DNA of 46,927 nucleotides, taken from the NCBI GenBank assembly GCA_020638635.1, contig JACKIE010000018.1:1-46927 (forward strand), written 5' to 3'. The position numbers and the translations under genes are program-made. Below the pieces are notes generated by a model. The model worked only from the letters and a program-made list of their open reading frames with translations. It had not been told where the DNA came from and did not search any database. The stretch is from Planctomycetota bacterium (GTDB lineage: Bacteria; Planctomycetota; UBA8742; UBA2392). Position 1 is the stretch's first letter. Each line of letters starts with the position of its first letter. Shown piece by piece: positions 1 through 7,882 of the stretch.

Positions 1-263
1 TTGACCCCGAGGCCGCCAGGGAGTTGCTGGCAAAGCGCCTGCCCGGCGTGCAGCGCGACGTGGACGACCTGCGCGCCTACTGGCAGCAGTTCGAGCAGGG
101 CGTGGCCGGCGAGGTCGGCAAGGCCAGCGAAGCCGTCAACGACGCCTACCTGAAAACCAACGGCGTGAAGGGCGGCGTGCAGAGCTACCGGATGAGCGCG
201 AAGCTGCTGATCGTTTACGCACGCAAGGCCGGCACACTGGTGTGGACGCCGGCGAAGGACTAG
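1..263 (+). CDS. 3' end of an unidentified protein (5' truncated by the window edge)
   Basis: The reading frame is open from the first bases and stops with TAG at 261-263, giving about 87 C-terminal residues. The gene therefore begins upstream of the window; the internal TTG at 24 is not needed as a start. The visible part is hydrophilic and probably helical, with Gln/Glu/Ala-rich stretches (for example DLRAYWQQFEQGVAG) and no signal peptide or membrane segment. It ends 17 nt before the mnmA start on the same strand, so the two are probably co-transcribed. I do not recognise the family. A function cannot be given from this fragment. Confidence 0.6.
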   Translation, partial: DPEAARELLAKRLPGVQRDVDDLRAYWQQFEQGVAGEVGKASEAVNDAYLKTNGVKGGVQSYRMSAKLLIVYARKAGTLVWTPAKD

Positions 264-280
264 CGCCGCACTCGCGAATC

Positions 281-1351
281 ATGAACGTATTGGTCGCCAT
301 GTCGGGAGGAGTCGATTCCTCCGTCACCGCCGCGCTGCTGAAAGAGCAGGGCCATGAGATCGTCGGCCTGTTCATGCGCAACGGCGTCACCGCGGGTACG
401 GCCGCCGCCTCAAACAAGCAGGGCTGCTGCAGCCTGGCCGATTCCCAGGACGCGCGTTTTGTCGCGTCGCAGCTGGGCGCGCGCTTCTACGTGCTGAACT
501 TCGCCGAGGATTTCCAGCGCGTGATCGATTACTTCGTGTCCGAGTACAAGCGCGGCCGTACGCCCAACCCCTGCGCGGTGTGCAACACCGACCTGAAGTT
601 CGGCAAGCTGCTGGATTACGCCCGCGCCGTCGGCGCCGAAAAAGTCGCCACCGGGCACTACGCGCGCGTGGATTTCAGCGACGGCCGCTGGCGCCTGTAC
701 CGCGGCGCGGACCGAAGCAAAGACCAGAGCTACTACCTGTTCGGCCTGACACAGGAGCAGCTGAGCCGCGCGCTGTTTCCGCTGGGTGGGCTGACCAAGC
801 CGCAGGTGCGCGAGCTGGCGGGCAGGTTCGAGCTGAAGACGCGCGACAAAGCAGAGAGCATGGAGATCTGCTTCGTGCCCGAGGGGGACTACCGGGCCGT
901 GGTGGCGAAGCATTCCCCGGACGCGCTGGTGCGCGGCGAGATTGTCAGCACCAGCGGCGAGAAGCTGGGCGAGCACGACGGCATCGCGGGTTTTACCATC
1001 GGGCAACGGCGCGGGATCGGCATCGCCGCACCCAAGGCCCTGTACGTGGTGAAGCTGGAGCCGGAGACCAACACGGTGGTGGTCGGCGACCTGGAAGATT
1101 TGGAGATCGAGCGCATCCGCGTGGCGAAGCTGAACTGGATCGCATTCAAAGATCTGGCCGAGGGCCAGCAGCTGCGCGCCATCGTGAAGGTGCGCTATCG
1201 CCACGAGGGCGACCCGGCAACCATCATCGGCGGCAAGGACAGCGTGGAAGTGAAGTTCGACCAGCCCATCAAGGCCGCCACCCCCGGCCAATGCGCCGTG
1301 TTTTACGCGCCGGATTCAGACGAAGTCCTCGGCGGCGGCTGGATTGCCTAG
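281..1351 (+). CDS. mnmA: tRNA-specific 2-thiouridylase MnmA
   Basis: MnmA uses ATP to adenylate U34 of tRNA(Lys/Glu/Gln) and installs sulfur to make 2-thiouridine, in the cytoplasm. The 356-residue length matches the family. The PP-loop SGGVDSS lies at residues 8-14. C101 in CAVCNTDLKF and C197 in MEICFVPEGDY occupy the positions of the two catalytic cysteines of E. coli MnmA (C102/C199). TGHYARV and the C-terminal FTIGQRRGIG block are also typical. An in-frame GTG at 242 would add 13 residues and overlap the preceding gene, so I chose ATG at 281, where the conserved MNVLVAMSGG begins. The sulfur-relay partners are not in this window. Identification is firm. Confidence 0.96.
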   Translation: MNVLVAMSGGVDSSVTAALLKEQGHEIVGLFMRNGVTAGTAAASNKQGCCSLADSQDARFVASQLGARFYVLNFAEDFQRVIDYFVSEYKRGRTPNPCAVCNTDLKFGKLLDYARAVGAEKVATGHYARVDFSDGRWRLYRGADRSKDQSYYLFGLTQEQLSRALFPLGGLTKPQVRELAGRFELKTRDKAESMEICFVPEGDYRAVVAKHSPDALVRGEIVSTSGEKLGEHDGIAGFTIGQRRGIGIAAPKALYVVKLEPETNTVVVGDLEDLEIERIRVAKLNWIAFKDLAEGQQLRAIVKVRYRHEGDPATIIGGKDSVEVKFDQPIKAATPGQCAVFYAPDSDEVLGGGWIA

Positions 1352-1508
1352 GATTCAAACGAGTATTTTCGAGCCCGCCGGGGCGGCCATGTACAAAGCA
1401 CGATTGCCGCTAGCGTGAGCAGACTGGGAAGTGCAACCGCTAGGTGGATCGCAACCAGGATTCTTGCGAGATCGATCACCAGCATCGTCAGAGAGTTCTC
1501 CCGCCTTA

Positions 1509-2083
1509 CTATCGGCGCTTGCCGCGTCGGCGCTGCTTGTTATCCCTCCGCGGCTTGCCCCGCACGACAAAGCCGATGCGCTCTTTCTTGTCGCTCTCCG
1601 GCGGCTGCATCAGCTTGCGCAGCGCGTCAAAGACCACCTTGAACTGGGAGTCGTACTTCTTTTCCAGTTCGCGAAGCTTCGCGGCTACCTCGGTGTACTC
1701 CGCCAGCAGCTTGCGGAGACGTACAAAAGACCGCACTACCCAGATACTTGTTTGTACTGCCTGCTCGGAGTTCAACACGCCTGCGGCCATGATTGCGCCG
1801 TGTTCGGTAAAGGCGTACGGCAGAGTTGGTGAAAACTTGAGCGAGGCGAGGTGGTCGCAATTTGCGACCACCTCCCGTTTCTCTTCGTTGGTCAACCGGA
1901 ACACAAAGTCTTCCGGGAAGCGCTCCGCGTTGCGTTTGACTTGTTCGTTCAGCCGCTTGGTTGTGACACCGTACAACTCAGCGAGGTCGGCATCGACGAT
2001 AACCGACTGCCCCGGATCCGCAGAATGCGTTGCTCCGCAATCCGTGCGAGCGACTGCTCGCTCTTCTCGCCTTGTTTTGCCAT
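1509..2083 (-). pseudogene. ORF6N-domain (KilA-N-like) DNA-binding protein, frameshifted
   Basis: Two overlapping reading frames together make one ORF6N-type protein. Frame one starts at ATG 2083, behind a GGGCGGGGG ribosome-binding stretch, and reads MAKQGEKSEQSLARIAEQR, ending in an RILRIRG segment. The following frame continues QSVIVDADLAELYGV, TTKRLNEQVKRN, RFPEDFVFRLT, LPYAFTEHG and a VRSFVRLRK helix, all typical of ORF6N proteins. The join falls in a C4 run on the + strand at 2010-2013, where one extra base would restore a continuous gene of about 190 residues. ORF6N domains occur in phage and mobile-element regulators; the C-terminus here is a basic coiled coil ending in an R/K-rich tail. 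Natural decay, a sequencing error in the homopolymer or a recoding site are all possible. Confidence 0.8.
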
Positions 2084-2175
2084 GCCCCCGCCCTTCATTT
2101 GAGCAACGTTCAGGCACTGACCTGCTACTTCAACACCTCCAGCACAACTTGAGGGCACTGATTGTGAATTCAAGT

Positions 2176-2198
2176 TGCGGACGGGACGTCCGCGCTCC
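2176..2198 (-). repeat. Short GC palindrome repeat, family 1, copy A
   Basis: On the minus strand this reads GGAGCGCGGACGTCCCGTCC followed by GCA, with inverted arms GCGGACG/CGTCCGC. It starts one base after the gcdH stop codon. Related copies lie at 20649-20671 (plus) and 41667-41690 (minus), and a looser one at 31320-31342. Position directly behind a stop codon suggests an mRNA 3'-end hairpin or a REP-like mobile repeat. Confidence 0.7.
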
Positions 2199-2199
2199 T

Positions 2200-3384
2200 T
2201 TATCCGAACGCGCTGATGCCGGTGATGTGCTGGCCGATCGCGAGGGAGTGCACGTCGTTGGTGCCCTCGTAGGTTTTGACGCTCTCGAGGTTGCACATGT
2301 GCCTGATCACGTGGTACTCGAGGCTGATGCCGTTGGCGCCCAGCATCTCGCGGGCCGTGCGCGCCACGTCAAGCGCGATGCCCACGTTGTTCATCTTGGC
2401 CATGCTGACCTGGTAGTGGCTCATCTTGCCGGCGTCCTTCAGCTTGCCGAGGTGCCACGCCAGCAGCTGGCCCTTGGTGATCTCGGTCAGCATCTTCGTC
2501 AGCTTGTGCTGCGTGGTCTGGTGCGCCGCCAGCGGCTTGCCGAACACCACGCGCTCGGCCGCGTACTGCCGCACGATGTCAAAGCACGCCATCGCCGCGC
2601 CGATCGCCCCCCAGGCAATGCCGTAGCGCGCCTGGGTAAGGCAGCCGAGCGGGCCTTTCAAACCCTCGGCCTTGGGCAGCATGTTTTCCTCGGGCACGCG
2701 CACGTCGGTAAAGAACAGCTCGCTGGTGTTGCTGGCGCGCAGGCTGGCCTTGTGGTGCTGCTCGCGCACCTCGTAGCCCTCCATGCCCTTTTCCACCACG
2801 AAGCCGCGGATGCTCTTGGGGTCGTCGCTGTCGCCGGTCTTGGCCCACACAACGGCGATGTCCGCCATGTTGCCGTTGGTGATCCACATCTTGGCGCCGT
2901 TGATCACCCACTCTTTGCCGTCCTTGTGCGCGCGGGTGATCATGCCCGCCGGGTTGCTGCCGAAATCCGGCTCCGTCAGGCCGAAACATCCGATCATGCG
3001 CGCGGCCGCCAGCTCCGGCAGCCACTTGGTCTTCTGCTCTTCGCTGCCATAGGCGTAAATCGGGTACATCACCAGGGCGGATTGCACGCTGGCGAAACTG
3101 CGCACGCCGGAGTCGCCGCGTTCGAGTTCCTGGTTGATCAGGCCGTAGGCGATGTTGTTCATGCCTGCGCAACCGTATTGCTCGGGCAGGCTTGCGCCCA
3201 GCACGCCGAGTTCACCCAGCTTGGGAATGATCTCGGTGGGGAAGCTGCCCTTCTCGTAGTGTTCCTCGATGACGGGCATGACGTTGTCGTCCACGAACTC
3301 GCGGACGGTGTCGCGCACGTTTTTCTCGTCCTCGTTGAGCATGTCATCGAGGTTGAAGAAGTCGGGGCTCACGTATTTCGCCAT
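2200..3384 (-). CDS. gcdH: Glutaryl-CoA dehydrogenase (acyl-CoA dehydrogenase family)
   Basis: This FAD enzyme oxidises and decarboxylates glutaryl-CoA to crotonyl-CoA in lysine/tryptophan and aromatic-acid catabolism, passing electrons to ETF. The 394-residue protein follows the family over its full length: YPIYAYGSEEQ, CFGLTEPDFGSNP, KMWITNGNMADIAVVWAK, a RGFVVEKGM strand, ARYGIAWGA, and the C-terminal TYEGTNDVHSL, whose Glu373 is the expected catalytic base. ARYGIAWGA and EYHVIRHMCNLE favour GcdH over straight-chain acyl-CoA dehydrogenases. Arg95 in GVRSFASVQS matches the GcdH substrate-binding Arg. The start MAKYVSPDFF is the first good ATG. No other glutarate genes are adjacent. A repeat abuts the stop codon. 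Confidence 0.93.
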   Translation of the reverse strand: MAKYVSPDFFNLDDMLNEDEKNVRDTVREFVDDNVMPVIEEHYEKGSFPTEIIPKLGELGVLGASLPEQYGCAGMNNIAYGLINQELERGDSGVRSFASVQSALVMYPIYAYGSEEQKTKWLPELAAARMIGCFGLTEPDFGSNPAGMITRAHKDGKEWVINGAKMWITNGNMADIAVVWAKTGDSDDPKSIRGFVVEKGMEGYEVREQHHKASLRASNTSELFFTDVRVPEENMLPKAEGLKGPLGCLTQARYGIAWGAIGAAMACFDIVRQYAAERVVFGKPLAAHQTTQHKLTKMLTEITKGQLLAWHLGKLKDAGKMSHYQVSMAKMNNVGIALDVARTAREMLGANGISLEYHVIRHMCNLESVKTYEGTNDVHSLAIGQHITGISAFG

Positions 3385-3652
3385 AGCTGTGTCTCTCGCG
3401 CCTTGTGCCTTTCGGCACCACTGCCGCCCTTGTCCGGACCGGCACCATAGCAGTGGCCTTCAGGTGCCACAACAAGGGCGCGCCGGCGCCGGCAGGCCGT
3501 GGAGGCTGCGTGCCGTCAAATCAGACAGCACTATCCGCTATGAACGTGCTCGTATCACGAAGTCATACATCATTTCTGCTAAAAGAACGCTGTGAACATG
3601 TCCCGAGGATTATACTGTTTGGTGTCTTTCGAGCTCAGAAGACGGTTCCGAG

Positions 3653-3838
3653 ATGATGAGTCCCGCGCCCAAGGACATCCAAATCACGCTTCGCCTTCCC
3701 GGCGAACTCGCCCAGCTGCTCGATCAACACGCGGAGCGCACTCGCACCAATCGCAGCTGGGTCATTCGCGACGCGCTGCACCAGTACTTTTCCAGGCCCG
3801 GTGAAAACTCCGGGAACAACGGGCCGAACAAGGCCTGA
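3653..3838 (+). CDS. Ribbon-helix-helix (CopG/Arc-type) DNA-binding protein
   Basis: A 61-residue protein with a clear RHH fold pattern: strand DIQITLRLP, helix 1 GELAQLLDQHAERT, turn RTNRS, helix 2 WVIRDALHQYF, then a polar tail. Such proteins bind operators as dimers, either as antitoxins or as autonomous repressors. Two adjacent ATGs (3653 and 3656) could both start it. No toxin-like gene is adjacent on the same strand: downstream there are 82 nt and then a convergent gene. It is therefore either a solo regulator or an orphaned antitoxin. About 270 nt of upstream non-coding DNA leaves room for its own promoter. Confidence 0.75.
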   Translation: MMSPAPKDIQITLRLPGELAQLLDQHAERTRTNRSWVIRDALHQYFSRPGENSGNNGPNKA

Positions 3839-3920
3839 CACCGCGTTGCCGCCGTTTGTCGGAATCGAATGACCCGGGTTTGCCCACGGCACACAGGGCA
3901 GCACCAGGCGTCCGATCTGC

Positions 3921-5408
3921 CTACCCTGCGGGCGTCGCCGCACCCATGCCGACGGACTGAATCTCGTGCGTCTCCGCCAGGGCCCTGAGAAAACCGTACC
4001 CCTGGGTCAGCGAGTCGCGCACGAACGCCGCTGCGCGCTCGCGCGCTGCCTCGTCTCCCAGCTCCAGCGCGTGGCGGGCGTGCATGGCGCGCACCAGGAA
4101 GTCGGGCAGGAACTCGGCGTCCAGCGATTGCATGGCTTGCCCGGCCGCTTCGAACAGCTTGCGGGCCGCTCGCGTGTTGCCGGCGCGGACCTGCGCCTCG
4201 CACTCGATCACCTGCAACTCCAGCTGCAGCACGGGCTCGGTGCTCGCGACCTCCGGAAACGCGGCGCCCTCCAGCACGGCGTCTGCGGCCTCCAGCAGCC
4301 GTCGCGAGCGCGCGTCCAGGTGACCCTGCATGTTCACACGGGTGCGCCGCACGCGCTGCAGGGCGTTGTCCTCGCGCGACCACAGGCCCAGCAGCAGCAG
4401 CGGCGGTGAGCCCACGGCCATGCGGGTCCAGCGCCGGGCGACTTCCTCAAGCGGCGTCATGCCGGCCAGGAAGCCGCAGAACAGCAGGGCGTCGCGCAGG
4501 TTCTCGGCGATTTCGCCGCCGCAGGCCGCCACCACGCGGCTCAGCTCCTGCATGGCCGGGCCCAGCTTGCCCGTCTGCATGTCCAGCACGGCCTGGGGCA
4601 CGCGCAGCAGCCAGTCTTCCACCCAGCGCGGCGGCTCGGAGTCCGCCAGCTGCAGCGCCGCGTTGGCGAGCCGCGCGCTCTCGGACAAGCGCCCGGCCGA
4701 GGCCAGCCCCACGCAGGTGTTGTAGGTCAGGCGCATGAACTGGGCGTCGCGCAGGCGCCCGGCGTTCAGCAGCGCCGCCAGCGCCGAGCGGTGCAACTCG
4801 CGCTGGCGGGTGTAGTCGCCCTCAAAGAAACACTGCACGGCCTCGAGCATATCCACGTTGGCCTGCATGGATGGGTTCTGGGTCAGTTTCACCAGCTGGC
4901 GCAGTGCCGGCAGCACCTCGGCGGTTTCCTGGTGGCGGTGCTCGCCGATCAGGGTGCGGTAGTCGTTCAGCAGCTTCAGGAACACGGGGCGGGCGCGCTC
5001 CATTATGCGCTTCAGCAGCTCCTGGTTGCGGGCCAGCGCGTCCGCCAGCTCGCGCACCATGCGGGCCGGTGCTTCACCCATGGCGCCGATGCGCTCGTGG
5101 CCCACGGCGTTCAGCTTCACCACCAGCTCGAGCAACTGCTGCGACTCCGCGGCCGCCGCTTCGCTGACGCGGGCCTCCAGCATTTCGCCGCGGCCCAGCA
5201 GCAGCCAGGACGGGTTCAGGCCAAAGGCGTGCACGAGCCGCTGCAGGAAGTCGGCGGGCACGCGCCCGGCGCGCAGGTGGCGGTGGACGTTGGCCTTGCT
5301 GGCGCCGGTGCGGCGGGCGATCTCGTTCTGGCTGTGCTGCTCGGCGATGAGTCGCAGGCGGCCGCGCAGGGCCTCTGCCTCGTCGTGTTTTTGATCCCCC
5401 CTGGCCAT
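3921..5408 (-). CDS. HTH transcriptional regulator with long helical-repeat C-terminal domain
   Basis: The 495-residue protein begins MARGDQKHDE at ATG 5408. An upstream extension to 5606 is open but has no protein character. Residues about 10-70 form a helix-turn-helix: RLRLIAEQHSQNEIARRTGA then SKANVHRHLRAGRVPADFL and a GLNPSWLLLGRGEML tail, as in XRE/lambda-repressor-like proteins where the last motif follows the recognition helix. The remaining ~420 residues are Leu/Ala/Arg-rich antiparallel helices like TPR solenoids. That architecture fits a one-component regulator sensing a peptide or protein. It is divergent from a small membrane-peptide ORF at 5514. The exact family is not recognised. 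Confidence 0.8.
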   Translation of the reverse strand: MARGDQKHDEAEALRGRLRLIAEQHSQNEIARRTGASKANVHRHLRAGRVPADFLQRLVHAFGLNPSWLLLGRGEMLEARVSEAAAAESQQLLELVVKLNAVGHERIGAMGEAPARMVRELADALARNQELLKRIMERARPVFLKLLNDYRTLIGEHRHQETAEVLPALRQLVKLTQNPSMQANVDMLEAVQCFFEGDYTRQRELHRSALAALLNAGRLRDAQFMRLTYNTCVGLASAGRLSESARLANAALQLADSEPPRWVEDWLLRVPQAVLDMQTGKLGPAMQELSRVVAACGGEIAENLRDALLFCGFLAGMTPLEEVARRWTRMAVGSPPLLLLGLWSREDNALQRVRRTRVNMQGHLDARSRRLLEAADAVLEGAAFPEVASTEPVLQLELQVIECEAQVRAGNTRAARKLFEAAGQAMQSLDAEFLPDFLVRAMHARHALELGDEAARERAAAFVRDSLTQGYGFLRALAETHEIQSVGMGAATPAG

Positions 5409-5513
5409 GGGTTTCAATTCTAAAACCCGTGAATGAAGAAGCCATTGGCGTGATCGGATTTCATGGGGTATCCATGGAAGTCGCTTACAGGGGCGCTTGA
5501 AGGGGAGACGCAG

Positions 5514-5588
5514 ATGATTTACGAATACATAGCACTGGGGTTGCTGCTGGTAGGTGCCACGGCGTTCGTGATGCTGCTGGGCGGCTAG
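5514..5588 (+). CDS. Possible 24-residue single-pass membrane peptide
   Basis: ATG at 5514 follows a purine-rich AGGGGAGACGCAG ribosome-binding stretch and encodes MIYEYIALGLLLVGATAFVM plus LLGG, then TAG. The product is a single hydrophobic helix with a short polar N-terminus. It starts 106 nt from the divergent HTH regulator at 5408. A peptide-sized membrane protein beside a regulator with a solenoid sensor could be that regulator's target or partner, but this is inference. No homology can be claimed at this length. Confidence 0.4.
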   Translation: MIYEYIALGLLLVGATAFVMLLGG

Positions 5589-5612
5589 AGCAGCCAGAAG
5601 TTCCACAAACGG

Positions 5613-5628
5613 AACCCGGGCCCGGGTT
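5613..5628. repeat. Perfect 16-bp palindrome
   Basis: AACCCGGGCCCGGGTT is a perfect self-complementary sequence between the micro-ORF and the terminator at 5636. It could be an operator or a short hairpin; no second copy was seen nearby. Confidence 0.5.
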
Positions 5629-5635
5629 AAACAAA

Positions 5636-5659
5636 AAGCCCCCGCAGCAGCGGGGGCTT
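5636..5659 (-). terminator. Rho-independent terminator of the amidase gene
   Basis: A perfect 10-bp stem AAGCCCCCGC / GCGGGGGCTT closes an AGCA loop. On the minus strand it is followed by TTTTTGTTT, the expected U-tract, 16 nt past the amidase stop. On the plus strand the downstream bases lack a T-run, so it probably acts mainly on the minus-strand transcript. Confidence 0.85.
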
Positions 5660-5675
5660 ATGCATTCGGTTGGCG

Positions 5676-6707
5676 TTACTTGCTGACGCTGGCGCGGTTG
5701 CGGGTCCAGGTCGCTACCACCCCATCGTACAGGGCCTTGGCCAGCTTCTGCTGGTACTGCTTCTGGCTCAGCAGCTTGGCCTCCTGTGCATTGCTCAGGA
5801 ATCCCAGCTCCACCAGCGTGGCGGTCATCTTCGTTTTCTCCAGCACGCGCAGGCCGCGGGGATCCTTCTTGGCGCCGCGGTTCACGGCGCCGGTGGCTGT
5901 GTGCAGGGAGCCGGCCAGAGCCTTGGCGAACAGGGCCGCGGGCTCGGAGTTCTGGTTGTAGAAGACCTCGATGCCCGTCACGCTCTCGTCCGTGGGCGAG
6001 ATGTTGGCGTGGATGCTGATGAACAGGTCGCACTTGCCGTTGTTGGCGATCTCACAGCGCTTGTCCAGCTCCGGGTACATGTCGCTGGTGCGGGTCATGA
6101 TCACCCTGGCGCTGGCGGCCTCGCACAGCTCCTGCAGCATCAGTGAAACCGGCAGCACGACGTCCTTCTCCTGCACGCCGTGGCCGATGCCGCCCGGGTC
6201 GGTGCCGCCGTGGCCGGCGTCGATGCAGATGGTCAGGCCCTGCAGCACGGTGCTGGTGGCCTTCGGCTTGTCGCTGGGCTTGTCTTCGCTGAGGGGACGG
6301 ATCGGCTCCAGTACGTAGTCCGGGCTGGTCTCGCGCTTGGGGGCGCGCACCAGGTCGTAGCGCCCGAAGTGCTCGCACACGAAGTTGAAGGTGGATTCGG
6401 GCAGCATCAGGTCGCGGCGGCGGCCGAAGGCGTCGCGTTCCTGGCGCCACTGCGTCCCGTTGATGTTGATGATGTCGCTGCCGGCCTCGAACACCACGTT
6501 GTCGCCCTTGGGGCCGCTGAGCGTGTAGTCGTATGCGCCGGGGCCTTCCACGTAGGTCCAGCCCAGCTCGGCGGCCATCTCCGACAGCCAGATGGTGCGT
6601 GGCTCGGGATTGTCGGCGGTGACCGGCGTCGGCGGGATGGTGCCGATGGTGGTGCAGCCGGCCATGAACAGGGCCAGGGCGGCGAAAGTGATGAGTTTCA
6701 TGCGCAT
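5676..6707 (-). CDS. N-acetylmuramoyl-L-alanine amidase (Amidase_3), lipoprotein
   Basis: This enzyme cleaves the amide between MurNAc and the stem peptide in peptidoglycan. The 343-residue product starts at ATG 6707, seven nt behind GGAG; an upstream ATG at 6722 overlaps that ribosome-binding site. The N-terminus MRMKLITFAALALFMAGC has a lipobox (FMAGC), so it should be lipid-anchored on the periplasmic side. Catalytic domain signatures, all in the second half: IDAGHGGTDPGG (zinc His), VQEKDVV (zinc Glu), SIHANIS (zinc His) and TLVELGFLSN (catalytic Glu). The first ~150 residues are a non-catalytic domain I do not recognise. It is a stand-alone transcription unit with a strong terminator. 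Role: probably daughter-cell separation or wall turnover. Confidence 0.92.
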   Translation of the reverse strand: MRMKLITFAALALFMAGCTTIGTIPPTPVTADNPEPRTIWLSEMAAELGWTYVEGPGAYDYTLSGPKGDNVVFEAGSDIININGTQWRQERDAFGRRRDLMLPESTFNFVCEHFGRYDLVRAPKRETSPDYVLEPIRPLSEDKPSDKPKATSTVLQGLTICIDAGHGGTDPGGIGHGVQEKDVVLPVSLMLQELCEAASARVIMTRTSDMYPELDKRCEIANNGKCDLFISIHANISPTDESVTGIEVFYNQNSEPAALFAKALAGSLHTATGAVNRGAKKDPRGLRVLEKTKMTATLVELGFLSNAQEAKLLSQKQYQQKLAKALYDGVVATWTRNRASVSK

Positions 6708-6896
6708 GGGCTTGCTCCGCATTGGGTGGCGTGCCGTCCCGCGCTACGCGGGCGGATCATGGGGCCTATCGGCAGCAATTGACCCCGAGGTTGAGCATTT
6801 TGTTGCGAATGTCGCCACGGGGCGGCGCAAACCCGTTTGCTTTGGGGCTTTGCTGGAGTAATGTAACCGGTCCGTTGCCCGAATTCCGGAGACGCA

Positions 6897-7877
6897 ATGA
6901 TCCTTACTCGGGTCGCCACCCTTGCCCTTCTGCTCGGTCTGCTGGCCGGCGCGCTGCATGCCCAGGATGCCAAGCCCGACCTTGAGTCGTTGTGGAAGAC
7001 CGGCTCGTTGTGGGAAGTCGGCGACAACCGCGCCAAGGTGCAGGAGGCGCGCAAGGCCATCATCGCCGCGGGCGCCGAGGGCCGCAAGTTCGCGCTCACC
7101 AAGCTGGGCGTTACGGCCGGCCTCGAGATCCGCTGCCTGAACGCCGTGTTCGCCGGCTGGGGGGCCGAAGCATTTGACGACCTGGTGGCGAACATCGCGC
7201 ACGAGAACTCGGTGGCGCGGCGCAACGTGGCGGAGATCCTGTCGGCGCTCAACGACGCCAAGGCGGCCGGGCCGCTGCTGGCCCAGGCCGAGAAAGAGGA
7301 AAGCCTGAGCCCGCGGCTGTCGCAACTGGCGGCGCTGGCCAAGTGGAAGATCGAAGACGCGGTCCCGCTGCTGGTCGAGATTTCGCGCAGCGAGACCGAG
7401 CGAGTGCGTCATCGTGCCGCCGGCCTGCTGGGCGAGTACGAGACGGTCACCGCCGTGAACCGGCTGATCGAGCTGCTGGATGACAACGTGTACTACGTGC
7501 GCGACGGCGCCCGCGACGCGCTGGCCGCCGGCACGCCCGCCGCGCGCGCGCTGTGCCTGGCTCGCCTGCGCGAGCAGCTGGAGCTGTCGCCCGCCGAGCA
7601 GGACCTGCAGCGCATCCGGCTGCTGCTGCCGGTGATCTCGACACTTGCCGACGCCGGTGTGCCGGCGCTGTTGCAGAAAGCCCTAAAGCACGAGACCGGC
7701 TCGGTGCGCGGCGAAGCCGGCGGGGCGCTGGTGAATTGGAAATTGACGGCGGGCCTCCTGGACGCCGAGCCGGACGTGGATGCGGCGCTGAAGCAGGCGC
7801 TGGACAGCGAGTACGACCCGTACGCCAAGGCGACGCTCGAAAAGGCGCTCGCCAGGCTGGATGAAGCCAAGAAGTGA
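6897..7877 (+). CDS. Secreted HEAT-repeat protein
   Basis: The 326-residue product starts MILTRVATLALLLGLLAG and has a probable Sec cleavage after LHAQD, so it is probably periplasmic. The mature part is a run of paired helices of HEAT/PBS-lyase type, for example NSVARRNVAEILSALNDAKA, ETERVRHRAAGLLGEYETVT, NVYYVRDGARDALAAGT and TGSVRGEAGGALVNWK, each with the conserved Arg/Asp-Ala turn. No catalytic residues are apparent, so a binding or scaffolding role is likely. Its stop codon overlaps the possible GTG start of the moeA gene and sits 5 nt before the moeA ATG, so the two are co-transcribed, an unexpected pairing of a periplasmic and a cytoplasmic protein. Confidence 0.85.
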   Translation: MILTRVATLALLLGLLAGALHAQDAKPDLESLWKTGSLWEVGDNRAKVQEARKAIIAAGAEGRKFALTKLGVTAGLEIRCLNAVFAGWGAEAFDDLVANIAHENSVARRNVAEILSALNDAKAAGPLLAQAEKEESLSPRLSQLAALAKWKIEDAVPLLVEISRSETERVRHRAAGLLGEYETVTAVNRLIELLDDNVYYVRDGARDALAAGTPAARALCLARLREQLELSPAEQDLQRIRLLLPVISTLADAGVPALLQKALKHETGSVRGEAGGALVNWKLTAGLLDAEPDVDAALKQALDSEYDPYAKATLEKALARLDEAKK

Positions 7878-7882
7878 CAGCC

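Noticed and set aside
1444..3450. A 668-codon open frame on the plus strand
   Set aside because: It lies antisense to the ORF6N gene and gcdH and its translation is low-complexity His/Ala/Val-rich, as expected from GC-rich antisense frames.
3653..3838. Toxin-antitoxin operon for the ribbon-helix-helix protein
   Set aside because: No toxin-like gene follows on the same strand; the next gene is convergent.
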